Part shown: one piece after another, positions 35,201-47,352 of the stretch | How positions within the stretch are numbered: position 1 is the first letter of the stretch | Layout: each line of letters opens with the position of its first letter | Assembly: GCA_013398055.1 (NCBI GenBank) | Contig: VZRS01006708.1 | Location: forward strand, 63,746-127,745 | Source of the DNA: Ifrita kowaldi | Lineage: Eukaryota > Chordata > Aves > Passeriformes > Cinclosomatidae | DNA: 64,000 bases | Direction: 5' to 3' | Notes under the pieces: generated by a model | Told to the model about the DNA's origin: nothing | Database searches by the model: none | Seen by the model: the letters and a program-made list of their open reading frames with translations, nothing else | Program-made: the position numbers and the translations under genes

Positions 35201-38200
35201 TTGATAACATGACTGATGCTATAAAGACCTGTCACAACACAGAACACACCAGTTATTGACCCTCAGAACATGTCCTTCAGTGTGTTTCTGCTGTAATGGA
35301 GATGAGCTGAAAGGATGTGGTGGTGGACAATGAATGCTTACTGCTCTCAGCTCCCAAGATCCACTCTGCCTATTTACTCCTGGCTCCTAGCAATAGAAAA
35401 TGATTTGCTCCCCAGGGAGTCAGCAATGATCAGTGCAGTATTGAAAAATGTGCTAAAGGTTGACAGAGAAAAAATGTTCTCTGACTTCTGGAGGGAAATG
35501 TCAAGTGAAAGAACTTGAGGGATAGGGTGTTTGGAGGAAATGTGATACTCAAAGGTCAAATGATTGGAAGTAGGTCGAGACTAGCAGATTTGAAAAGAAA
35601 GGTGAATGTATTCAAGGTTAGGAAGATAAAAGAATATACAGAAATAATAGTAGGACTGGGAAATGCTAATAATAGATAATCCTGTAAATGACAAGAAAAG
35701 GAAGAAAGGTCAGAAGAAAACAGTACTTTTAAAAAGTATCTATACTTCATAAATCACATAAAAATCAACTGCTCTGTTCTGAGTAATTCTTGACTTCATT
35801 TGCTTTGTCCTGGGATGTATGTAGGTTGATGTGATCTGAAATGGAACCGGAGTCATTGTGCTTTCAAGGGCTTGCTTCCCTATACTTTGCTTCAATGGCT
35901 TTCTTTCCTGCATCCCTTGGGTGTGATAATGGCATTCTATGAATCATAATAGCGGTGCAGAGCTTAATTAATGTTTGCAAAACACTTAGATCCTCAGATG
36001 AAGTGTGCTATGTGCATTCGGTGCAACATATTATTGCCAATAAGCAGAGGCTATTTTTAATTCCAGCAACAACTAATTTTTGGTGCTTTTTTTTTATCTC
36101 AAGAGCAACCACATGAGGATGGCCAGGAAGGGTCGTGCCAAGGTTCTGTTATCTCGCTGTCTCAGCTTCAGGAGTAGCAGGTGTTTAAGGAACAGATCTG
36201 CACGAAAGACAGAGGCTTTATCTGACAAACTCTCCTGGCTTCTAGAAACAAATTTTTAAAGACTCTGTGATCTGAAGGTTACATCCAATACCTGCCCCTG
36301 AAGGGAATTCTTGTCCCTGCCTTTTCAGCCAATGCTTGGTGAGCCAAGGGATTAACCTTGCATACCCTTTATAGGGCGTTCTCCCCTGACTGAGAGAGAG
36401 AAAATAATATTTTTAGCCTTTTTAGTTGCAAGCAAATCTCTATCTACCACGAAGATAAATGTATTTGAGTCACTAGAGGAAAAATTATGTGATATTTGGT
36501 ACTTTGACATAACTGCTCACAGAAGAGCTCAGCATATGTCCTTTCAGCCCCCAGAAAAGGATGATTTATTGCTTTAAATTTGTCAGAATCTTTAAAACCA
36601 CAGATTCCGATTTGAGGAGACGTAAGTTCTTCATTCTTGTGAGCGAGACAACTGGATGTAGATGCATTAGCTCATACTAATGAGATGTTAAAATCCTGGC
36701 TTTTATATAAATTAAACTAAGGGTCATCAGCTCTACGTAAGGAATTGCTTTGCCTTGACATTGCCTTACTTTTTCCCTCCCAGCTAACAGTCAGTGTTTT
36801 ATGTATCAACTGGCAGCAGTTTTTGGCCTCCAAAATAGAAATATTTGGAAATATAACATATACACACAGGCACACACACACACATATATATATGAATGAA
36901 CCATTTTTATACTCAATTGGATCATAATATTCTTAATTTTCTGATTTGCCCAAATAGACTAATGCCCAATTTAAAAACCTTGCTAAGGGAATTCTCTTCC
37001 ATTTATATGGGGAAACATAACTATATAAAGTTGTGAAAATATTTGGAGAAGTGTGTAATGAAAGGGCCAATAAAAATGTAAATTATGTCAACTGTATTAT
37101 ATATTTCACCTGGTTCTCTGGCAATGCTGCTGATTTTGATAGCAAGCAGCCAACCAAATATTTTGTAGCATGCTTTAAAAAAATAAATGAATAAACCCAT
37201 AATATTTGCATTTAATTATCTGCCAGAGAAGATATCTCTTCTATTTCAAATTAGTCAAGCAGACAGTGTATGTTCACCAAAATCTTTTTATCTTGGACCT
37301 GGATTTTACTCTAGGTGGCAGAATTGCTCTGTCTACAGCACATAAAGAACAGATTAAGAAACAAAAAATGGTTAATGATATATATCTCCCTAGTGTGACT
37401 AATTCTTGTTTCCTAAATCAGCTACCTTATTTTTCCAATAGTGTCAAATGTATCAGTAAGCAGGTAGAATTCATAAGCTGTGTTTTTTAAAGGGGAAAAA
37501 TAATAAAGTGTTTTCCTTTATGAAAAGTGCCTGGCTCAATTAGAAGCTGCAGAATTTTTTTGTAAAGTATAATTGCTACGAAATGCTGATACTTGAAGCG
37601 ACTTTGAGGTAACATGTATGAACTGCTGCATATGTACCGTTTCCTAGGAGGGGCTGGGGCTGGGGGAAGAGCTAATCTTTCCAACAGTGCTAGGTCAAAT
37701 TCTTTGCATATGAAGGCATTAAATTCTAACACAAAATGCATGTTAAACAGGGAGATGGGACACTTTAGACACGTTTGTAAGGAAGCTGTTCTTTCAGGCT
37801 GAAATACATAAGCGTAAACTGCTCTGTGCATTGTAAGAGCTTAGAAGGATTGAGCCCCTCTGATGGTCACCAAGATAAAACACTTTGGCAAAAGCTCCAC
37901 CTTAGATCCTCTAATTCCAAGAATTTCAAAACATTGGATACAATTTCTTTGTTGGCCAGTGTAATATATTTTAAGCATAATTTCTTGTGTCCTTCTGACA
38001 CTGTTTCCAAACTTTAGATTACAGGGGGAAAAAAAAGGAGGCAATGAAATCTTTCAGGAGGAGGGAGGATTAAATTAGAGTCTTTAAGAGGTCAGACATT
38101 TTAAGTCTAGACAATCTTTTTGGAGCTGTGGAGGGGGGTAGAGAATTCCGAGGATGTTCATGTTCTTCCTTCCCCAGCTTTAGCGACGCTACTTCTTATG

Positions 38201-39430
38201 TTTAGGATGTGTTTTCATTGCCCACATTGTTAGGCTCCCTCTCCACCCATGGTGACTGTGTTATTGCTACTCCTCAATGAAAACTGCTTACAAAAAAATC
38301 TTCTCAGTGCTTACCATTTGTTCTGGATTTTGTAGCAGGGTCGGTGTTGTGGGAGTTGTAACACTATTTTGTAGTGCTACTCCCGAGACTGATGTTGCCT
38401 TTCTTTGCAAGGTGGGGGAGTGTAAGCTGGGCACATAAATGTAAATGCTGAAACATGAGGGAAAGAAACATTACCCTTTCTTTCAAAGCTTTGCTACATT
38501 TTACCAAAAGCTTTCTACATTTTTAGTGGTTTAAAAAGACAGTAAAGCAATTATAGCATTGGCTTGCAAGCCTCTCCTTAAAGTTGGAGAGAGTGTAATT
38601 TTTTTTTTCTCCTTCTCACAGAAAGTAGAATTGTTGACTACATACTGTCTTTGGTTCGTGGACCATCTAGACTTTTTTTTCTTTTCTCTTATTGGCTTGT
38701 TGCAGTATAATCTGCTTTGTGTTTTGAGCTGAAAGCACCCTTTACTCGTGCTGAGTACAACTTTCCTTCCTGGAGGATCCATTGAAACAAAATGAGCTGC
38801 TTTGTAGATGCAGGGAATATAAGTTCTCTATAAGAGTATGAATGCAGTCCTTGCCTGAGAACACCAGAAGCAAGAAAAGAAGGTAGAAGGCTCCCATGGC
38901 AATTTATCCATGGATACTTCTGAAGTGTTTGTTTTACTTGATTTCACTTCAATCAGCAGTTCGTAGGGCTATGTGGGAGTATGTAGAGGTATGTCAAACT
39001 GATAGTGTGGGGAACATGGGAACACTTACTTCTGTACGAGCATCTGGTCGAGGACCTTGTCAATTGTGATGAAAAGAAGAGGGAAGCAATAACTGAAATA
39101 CAGAGGCAGACCTGGCAGACAAATATAACAGGACAAAGACAAGAAGCAAACAAAAAATAATGAGCTATCTGCAAGCAAACTGGCATTTAAAAACTGATAA
39201 GGTTGTAGATGAGAGGGTCCAGGATGTTGCAAAGGGCCAGTGGTACTGCCCAGACTGGTGGGGGAACGTGCAGGGGAAGGGGCTCATAGAGGAACAACGT
39301 GGATAGTGACAGAAAGGGATTAAAAAGGTGTTGGTCACTTGTAAAACAAAGCTGACTGAACCCTATGCTGATCACCACAGCCTGTCTGATTTTCTGATTA
39401 GATTGTGTCCCAAAGATTCTCTGTTAAGTC
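35201..39430. other. gene-free, AT-rich stretch with possible noncoding elements
   Basis: No gene recognised. 36,857-36,893 is a CA/TA microsatellite. 35,930-36,110 and 36,560-37,160 have a texture common in vertebrate noncoding elements: TAAT and ATTTGCAT-like motifs, few homopolymers, isolated CpGs. In 38,950-39,310 one + strand frame reads 57 codons to a stop, including KVVDERVQDVAKGQWYCPDW (from about 39,200), which I cannot assign. Confidence 0.55.
36857..36893. repeat. CA/TA microsatellite
   Basis: Imperfect (CA)n followed by (TA)n. Confidence 0.9.
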
Positions 39431-40190
39431 CCTGCATGTGAGTGCTGCAAAGACTGGGTGCCAGCTGCTGGGGTGCAGTGTGAATGGATTTGGAGCAGCT
39501 GGAGTCAGACTGGGCTTGTGGGCTCCTCTAGCCTGTGATGTCAGCCACTGAGTCAGTGGGAGTGGGCAGGGAGGTCTTGTCCCCACCACTGTGGCAGGAG
39601 CAGCGAGTGAGGGCTCAGTGCCCACAGCTGGAGGGGGAGGGTGGGTCAGAGCCTCTGCGCCTGGCACTTGCCACTGCTGTTGGGGTGAGTGTCCCCCAAG
39701 AGCAGGTGTGCGTGGAGGAGTTCATTATGGACCCCATGCAGGACCAGCCAGCCCGGAGGGGAGCTGTGGGGAGGGCAGGAGGGCCCAGGATGTGGGCAGG
39801 GCTGTTGGGCGGAGAGAGGGGCTGTGCTGGTACTTGGGGGATGCACAAAGACGTGTGTGCTCTCACCAGTGACCTCCTGTCTGTACCAGCTGAAGAGGAG
39901 GAGGGCACTTTCTGTCTGGTTTGTGTTTCATGAGCTCTGTGGGTGTTGAAGGCAGCACCTTGTCTGTGGCAGCCTGTGTGACCTGCCCTGTCAGTGTCTC
40001 TGGACGTGGGTGCAGCTTTGCCGGTGGTTGAATTGGCAACTGGAAAAGAAGCAGCCACATCCCTCGGGTTGGGCATAGACGTGGGCTCCCTTCACTGGGC
40101 TGGGCCCCAGGTACCAGGACTGCCTGGGGCAGTCCTGGGCTGGAGTCCTGGGCTGGAGATGCTGGAGGTGACTGTTGGTCCCAACATTCC
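39430..40190. other. GC-rich island of unknown origin
   Basis: About 760 bp of clearly G/C-rich sequence bounded sharply by AT-rich DNA on both sides. Open frames exist on both strands (+ 39,535-39,933; minus 39,615-40,076), as expected when stop codons are rare, and none has a domain I recognise. It contains few CpGs for its GC content and a perfect 13-bp tandem (tcctgggctggag twice, 40,133-40,158). It may be an inserted repeat or a lineage-specific sequence. Confidence 0.5.
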
Positions 40191-42414
40191 TTAACAATTC
40201 TTTTTTGTTGAAGGAAAAATTAGGAGAACCATCCTGTTGAGTTTTTTTTTTCTTTCTTTTTTTTTAACTGTGAAAAGCAAAAATATGTATAAATAACTAA
40301 AAATTTTAATGTAAAAGTTTCAGAAAAAATGAATACTTGAATTTATGAAAAATCCGTCATTCAGCTTAGCTCAAAGACTCCTAAATATTTTTAAACAGGA
40401 ATGAAAGAATGCTGTGCCTATTTCTGAGCTTCATCTTTATTTATGTATAAATCCTCAAAGCTTGTAAGTTTAGCATTTCTATAGACTATAAAACCAGCAT
40501 TTTATTGACTAAAACTTGTATTAATTTGTGCTCCTACTGCTTCTAAAAAAAAATAAATCAGCCCCATTACCAAATAAAATTGAATACTGCCTTCGACTGC
40601 TTGATTTGTTTGTAGGAAATCTGTTGTGTTTACTTTTCAAAACTTTCCAAATTTGGTGATATATATTTTTGGGAATATTTTGACTCTCGAGGGATTTTGG
40701 CACTCTGCATGCAAACTAGTGCTACCACACTGCAACCATTTATCATTAGGGAGTCTTGAAGGTCTTCAGCATCAATACTGCTATGTACTGCTTGATATGA
40801 CAAGACTGGTGTTTCTACAGATTACTCATACCTTGTTGTCAATGGGAAAGGTCATACAAAACTGAATTTTTGCTAGTGTAATCATATTTCTTAATTTGTA
40901 GTTTCTGAAATTTAAACAAAACACTTTCTCCTTGCTATAGGAGAATTGAACTAATCCTCCTTAGGTAGTGACTGCAATTCATGTGCTCTTCTATTTTGGG
41001 AGAATAGGTTTATATTATCACCTCTCTATAAAACTATTCAGAGGTCACCTTTTGTGACATCATTTTTCTTCTACTTGCTCTAGTCACCGTGAGGAGATTC
41101 TGTTCTCTGTGAAGCAGGAAGCTCTATGCTAATATTGTTTAATGTGCTTTCCACAGGGGTTTGCTATCAAGTAACATAAAGTGATGTTCAGGAGGTGAGG
41201 GTTACTACCTTTGTAGCTGTTCCCTGTACAAGAGGAATGTAATACTCTTACATGTTTCTAATGTTAATGAAGCTATCTTACAAAAGGATTTTTACTGTGT
41301 TTTATGAAGCTATCATACAAAAGATTTTTGACCGTGTTTTATGAAGCTATCCTCCAAAAGGTTTTTGACTTTGCATTTTCTCCCAGAGAAAGCGTAAGTG
41401 AAACCTTAACACCCACCACTTTACCAAGTACTAGGCACAATTTTATTTATGTAAGCTGCAAACAGTATTGGTATCTATTCCACCCTTATTAACACAGCAT
41501 TAAGTAAAATTGTCTTAGCTACTCTCTGAGATGTCAGTTTGTGCTCTTTGACCTTTATATCAACGTTCCCCTCATTTTCCTTCAGCAATATCCTTTCAGT
41601 GTTTTACTACTCAAACACAGGGATTGAAACGATTTGCCTGCCCTCTTGAAACCAATGTGCTGTGCTGGTCACTGCCCACCTCGGTGAGCTGCTGTGCTGC
41701 TGCAGAGCCCATCAGGGAAAAACCTGTGCAGGCGTGTTGCCAGAAGCTAAAGCTGGCTGCCTGCTGGGGCTGCTGTAGTTTCACTGAGAAAACCTGCAGA
41801 CAATGTAGTAGCAAATATTTGCTCAAATATTTTGCCTTTTAATCAAAAGAGAGAAGTCAGTTTTCAGAGGTTTTTTTTATTATTATTCTGAATTTGGAGC
41901 TTTTCTCTGTGGAAAACACATTTTAACAGAAGAACAAGTCTTCTTAGGGAATGGTTGTAACACTGTACGTGTATGACCTGCAGAGAAAAGAGAGGTGTGA
42001 GAAATCTGTGATTTCAGAACAATGCAATATAATGACTTACAGGTATGATGATTTTAGACTTCCAAAGAGCCCTGACAGGCAGAAAAAATAATTTGAAGTT
42101 GAGTAGTTTTCAAAATATTATCTGAAAATATATAGTCTATGCTGCATCTCAAATATTAAAGGGGAATATTACAACACAGTAAATGCTGAAAATGAAGTAA
42201 ATGCTGAACCTCCCCTGCATTAATAGGGGTTGATCAGAATAAAGATAAATATTTTGGTATTAAAAGGTGTTTCAATGGAGTTTGATGTATGCTGGAACAT
42301 TGCTTAGGTATTAATCGTAATATTTTGTCACTGTTGGAGTACCTAAAATATGTCCCTAGCTAAAGTTACCGTATAGCCTTGCCCTTAAAATGTGCTGTTT
42401 ATGAGACATAACTC
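40191..42414. other. gene-free stretch
   Basis: AT-rich DNA with a T-run at 40,239-40,264 and the 37-bp tandem at 41,267. No gene recognised. Confidence 0.7.
41267..41375. repeat. 37-bp tandem repeat, three copies
   Basis: Copies start at 41,267, 41,304 and 41,341, each opening atgaagctatc and containing caaaag and a T run. The period is exactly 37 bp; the copies differ at several positions and the third frays at its end. Confidence 0.9.
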
Positions 42415-42512
42415 TCCTTACATTTTGAAGGAGGAGAGGGTCTGGTCTTTTTCCTGCAGCCACTGGCAATCTGACAAGTCTTTTCTGCATTTGAGCACTC
42501 CTGAGAATCAGA
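42415..42512 (+). repeat. 98-bp duplicated segment, copy 1
   Basis: 97 of 98 bases match 44,135-44,232 in the same orientation; the only difference is at 42,496 (c) versus 44,216 (g). It overlaps the start of the tandem duplication. Confidence 0.9.
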
Positions 42513-42854
42513 GAGTTATTCTGCTAGCATTGCCTGTCCTTCTCCCGTACAGTGGAGATATTGCCTAGACCCTAATACCTGGTTTGCCTGAGTGTTTTTG
42601 GCCTGGAGTATTTCACTATCTGGAAGAAAAGAGAACAGGTGCTTGTNGGGTCTGGTCTTTTTCCTGCAGCCACTGGCAATCTGACAAGTCTTTTCTGCAT
42701 TTGAGCACTCCTGAGAATCAGAGTTATTCTGCTAGCATTGCCTGTCCTTCTCCCGTACAGTGGAGATATTGCCTAGACCCTAATACCTGGTTTGCCTGAG
42801 TGTTTTTGGCCTGGAGTATTTGACTATCTGGAAGAAAAGAGAACAGGTGCTTGT
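42438..42854. repeat. near-identical tandem duplication across a single N (likely assembly artefact)
   Basis: 42,438-42,646 and 42,648-42,854 are the same sequence (209 and 207 bp). They differ by a 2-base deletion (gagagtt versus gagtt) and one substitution (tttcact versus tttgact). The one undetermined base, 42,647, lies exactly between them. This is the pattern left when two overlapping contigs or two haplotypes are placed end to end. Confidence 0.85.
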
Positions 42855-44134
42855 GTCATTACATGCATTTTAAGGGACAGTTTTGTTTTAAGGGGAAGTG
42901 CAGCTAGGATTTATCATATTACAGGGACATATCTTATCAATTTGCAACTTTTGTAAGGAAGGTAAAGCCAAGAAAACCGGCTTCCAGGGGCTAATAATGA
43001 ACAGAGTCTTAGGGGATAGCTGATTTATTCTTATCCTTATGACAGGGAGAGGAGCCAAGGGATTTGCTTTAATAGTGCTAGCTGTGATTCCTTGCCTGTT
43101 GAAAGACATCATCTAACTCAGCCTAGGACGAATAAGGTGACAGGTTTTGGGAGAGGAGGAATCACCTTGCAGCTAATAAAGATTCAAAGTTCTTCTTCAA
43201 AACCCATGCAGATGCATCATTCATCTATTGTCAAAGAATTATTAATACTAGAAGATTATTAATGTTTAAAAATGGCAAAGATGAGATTGGATAGGTGGCA
43301 CATGTTGGAAACTGAAGGATCACGAAGGATTATTGTGTTAACAGGGGATTGGAGATCCTTGAACAAAGTGGATCCATTTATAGGCTGGATTTTCAGGAGT
43401 TATAGAATTTTTGTTTAGTGGTGGGATTTTTTGGTAATTTTTTTAAAACCTGAGCAAGGATGCTTCCTGAAAACTAAGCAACTTTAAAATTTTACTTGTC
43501 ACAAGACATTTTTCCTGACTGAGAGGAGCATTTGTGCTTGCAGTCTTACTTAACAGAATTGTAATGATGAGTATTTAAAATCCAATTCAAGGGAAAACTA
43601 CTTCTGAAAAACCAAGTTATGGGATAGGCAGAGAACGGGGAGAAGCAGCAAATTATATGGAGGAAAAAAAAGACTATTCCATTTTAAATCATGTTTAGTT
43701 TCATAAAACTCTTATCAGGGCAGACTCTCTGGCTGCAGGGAATAGTTTGCGTTTTTTTTCTGCGAACAGCACAAGAGTGGGATTTTAAAGTTTGTTCAAA
43801 ATGCTAAAATTCTCTCGATCTCATGCTGAAATAGGCTTTTAAGTGTCTCTTGATGTACCTCAATACAAATTTGCTTGTATTTTGGTAGTTTTTTGCTTCT
43901 CTAATGTCTGCTGAGTAATACATATGAATACCTGATGTTTTACTTGAAGAGTCTTATATGAGTTCTTGAATCAATGTGGAAAAAAACCCCCAAACATTTC
44001 AGAATCTGATTACAAAAATAATTTCCATGCACTTCATCTGAACAGATTCTTAAAATACAACATTTATTCATAGTACTTGGAGTGGAAGGATTCTAGACAG
44101 CAAAGGAACCTATCTTGAAGGGTTGATTCCCTCA
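42855..44134. other. spacer between duplicated segments
   Basis: Unremarkable AT-rich sequence; no gene or known repeat seen. Confidence 0.7.
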
Positions 44135-44232
44135 TCCTTACATTTTGAAGGAGGAGAGGGTCTGGTCTTTTTCCTGCAGCCACTGGCAATCTGACAAGTC
44201 TTTTCTGCATTTGAGGACTCCTGAGAATCAGA
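44135..44232 (+). repeat. 98-bp duplicated segment, copy 2
   Basis: The match to 42,415-42,512 begins and ends abruptly. Beyond 44,232 only weak similarity remains for about 20 bases. The offset is 1,720 bp. Confidence 0.9.
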
Positions 44233-45350
44233 CAATTCCCCTGCCAGCATGTTGAGCGTGGCTAATGTTGAGGATAGCTGAACTTGTGTCAGGCTCCTCC
44301 CTTTCTGGCAATGAGGGTCTGCCTGCTTTACTGTAGACATAAATTTGCTATTTTGTTAGTTTTCCTTTTGTAGGTTTCAGGGATTTTCTCCTTTTACATT
44401 CTTCCCTGTGTGATGGTTGCTGGAATGGGGAAGGTAAAAGCAGGGCAGATTGAAAGTAGCCTGGTGTAAGCCCCTAAAGCACCTTACCTGGCACAGTCAC
44501 CTCTGGTCTCTGTGTCTGTGTGTCTCAAATGAAGCTCCTGAAGCAGCACACGTGGTTAGTCACACAGAGCAGGGGTGTCTGTTCAGTCTGGAGAACAACT
44601 TACAGCCCCCCAGTGAGGTGAGTGTCTCTGGAGAGATTCTACAGATCATATACACAGAGAAGAGAATATAACAGGTATCAAGAGCAGCTTCAGTGGTTGT
44701 ATCTTGGTATTGTATTTCCAGTGTCACACATTTTTTTTCCCCCAGAATTTTATTCTTTCTTTTAAGGGTCAAATCCTATTAATTCTGAAATCACGTGATG
44801 TTTCAGGTGTCGCCTTCACTCTCATGTGCATATGTCCCTGTGTGAGAATCTGCTCACACACATTCTCGTGATTTCTAAGTACTATGTTTGAAAATCTGGG
44901 ACTTGAGGACTACAAGCCTGTACTCATTGCCTTAGTCCCAATATGTGCCATCTTACTTCTATAACTGGGAATGCTGTTTAACCTGAAGTTCTTTGTTTTT
45001 ATCGGTTACGATAACCAAACAAAGAATAATAGGGAGAACAAAATATGTAGGAAAGGGGTCTAGCATATTCTTTAGCCTTCTACGAAGGTCAAACAATCAT
45101 CTGTGAAGAGTCCCTTTTTCTCTGGAGAATTTGGATACCGCCACTTGTGAAGAGTCGGTATCCTAGTCATACCTACTCAGTACTGAAATACATTTTCAAG
45201 CAATTTTATTCTACTTATTAAGGTACTTCTCTGTCACACTGTGTGAAGAGTATAAATACTCTGGTGGGTACAGGAAGGGAGCAAAAAACCATATTTCCTT
45301 TTTTTTTCTACACATTGAAACCTTCCTAAAATTTGTTGATGTGGAGGTAG

Positions 45351-45422
45351 TTTTGGGGTTTTTTTTTTGTTTGTTTGTTTTTTGTTTGGGTTTGTTTGTT
45401 TTTTTTTTGGTTTTTTTTTTTG
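45351..45422. repeat. T/G low-complexity tract
   Basis: Long T runs broken by single or triple G's (tttgtttgtttg). Confidence 0.9.
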
Positions 45423-47237
45423 CTTATTATTGGACTACAATTTTTCTGAAATTAAACTGTATTGTCTAAATTGAAAATCCTGTATTTTTTAATTATTTGT
45501 GAGAAGGAAGGAAATCAACTCCAGCGCTGTACCCAGCTAGACTCTCGTGTACTCTGTTTATCAATGTGGCACCTCAAAATTAGCTCACTGAAAATCAGAG
45601 AGAACCAATAACTTCTGGTTTTGACTTAATCTAAGTGGTGTTCACCCGTGTGACTATGAATGGGGAACAAATTTTCCTGAAGATTTTCCATAACTTCTTT
45701 CTGAGGGGTGGACAGAGCAGGATTCTGCAGCCAGTGCCCCTTTCAAATGACACTGAAATTACCTTATTTCACTGTGTTAGAAAAGCTCAAAGACTGTCAC
45801 TAGAGATACTTTTTATTTGGAAAGACTCTTTGGAGTTCTGGACACTGTGCTCCATTATTGTTAATTAAAAAAAATACCTTCACTCAGTATAGTCAATTAA
45901 AAAAAAAAAGCTTATGCTAAGCATATTAAAGATGGCATTAAACACTGCCTGTAGCAAAGTTCCCCAACATTGCTGGCCTGGGGGTAGTGATATTGAATGA
46001 GTCATGTGCTGCAGGCATATTGTACTTTGTTCTTCCCTTCAGCTTAAATTCAACTTTTTAATTTCCTCTGCCTGTGAGCGCTGTTGGGGGGTACCACGGG
46101 CAGACTGCGCTCATCAGCGGTAGCAATGCAGGGCTGGCCTACGGTGCATCTCCCTTTGCTGCCTCTTATCTGTCACATTTGTGCTACTCATTATGGACTT
46201 ATTCCCAGAGTTAACTGAATTCCATGAAAAGTTTCATAAACTGAAAACAGAGCTGGCAGAGAAGTATGTGGCATGTGCAAGATCTTCATATGATGATGTT
46301 ACTAATGCGTGCAAGTGGGCACAATTATGCTTTCCCATGCAATTTTAATGTCCTAAGAACATCCCAGGAAATTAGGCAAACATACTCCTGTTCCCTGAAA
46401 ATACTGGGGTATTTAGTACAATAACATGTTAAACTGTTCATATTCTGAGTTGGCACTTGTAAGATGTTAAATTCTGATTTAAACTTCATTTCTCTAAACA
46501 ATCACTAGATCAAAAAATAGGTCTTTTACCTTTTTTGTCTCGTATAGGTGCTGCACATTGACACTGCACACTAACTGTGAGTTAAGTGATCAGTTCCAAA
46601 TTGTTGGTTTTCACCCACATTAAACAATTACAGCTGGTTTACATGGCGCAGCTTTTCTTCCTCATGAGCTGCTGAGGCAGGTTCATGTAAGAACCTGAAT
46701 CACCCTAACTGTCTCATCATCATTTTATTTAGTTTAATATTTACATAGATCAAATTATCCACTTTTTCTCAGATCCTTTGCTTTACGAGAACCCCAAACT
46801 AACCTAGCACTACTCTTCATAATCTGATGGAGAGAGCAATGAATGTTGTTGATAAAACTAGAAAGGAATTTGACACACTGGTGCATGAACATGGGAATGT
46901 TTCTATCATGAACTCATTGGAAAGCTCACGTCACATTAATGTATGCCATCATTTATACGATGTATTGGGTAAACCTGGAACTACTAACACTTTTGCTTAT
47001 TTTACAGGCAAAAATCTGCTTCCTTAGAAAAATATTATGGAATTGATTGTGTCTGTGATACTTGAGGCCAGATCAGATGTAATGTCTAGACGAAATGATA
47101 TTATATCTTGCAAATGTTAATCTAATTAAACCCCAAATAGTGGAAAGGAAATTCCATGCAATTTTTTTTATTTAATCTTAAAGCCAAATTTCAAGGCTGC
47201 CTCCATGAGCTTTATTTAATTGTTTTCTCTATTCACT

Positions 47238-47311
47238 AGAGGGTTGGTTGAGGTAGGAACAGACTTAGGCATGAAAAGTTCATCCTGGTCCTGAAATTTT
47301 TAAGCAGAGAT
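47238..47311 (-). repeat. probable decayed CR1 3' end
   Basis: ggttggttgaggtaggaaca, gacttag, gttcatcctggtcc and aagcagaga align in order with the CR1 copy at 10,985-11,050 (ggttgaggttggaagagact, gttcatcttgtccgg, aagcagga). Too short and diverged to be certain. Confidence 0.45.
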
Positions 47312-47315
47312 TTAA

Positions 47316-47352
47316 ATAGATATCTATCTATTTCCATATCTCTATCTATATA
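47316..47352. repeat. ATCT-type microsatellite, degenerate
   Basis: Repeated tatctatcta and atctctatctata units. Confidence 0.7.

Noticed and set aside
39187..39378. Minus-strand frame whose end (LDPLIYNLI) resembles the last helix of olfactory receptors.
   Set aside because: The upstream minus-strand sequence that should encode the rest of a receptor is GC-rich and has no membrane helices or receptor motifs; the similarity is limited to a few hydrophobic residues.
39615..40076. 153-codon minus-strand open frame.
   Set aside because: It lies in the GC-rich island where stops are rare; frames on both strands are open at once and neither has a coding signature.
46827..47027. 66-codon + strand open frame in the desert.
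   Set aside because: No homology recognised and no exon-like boundaries.
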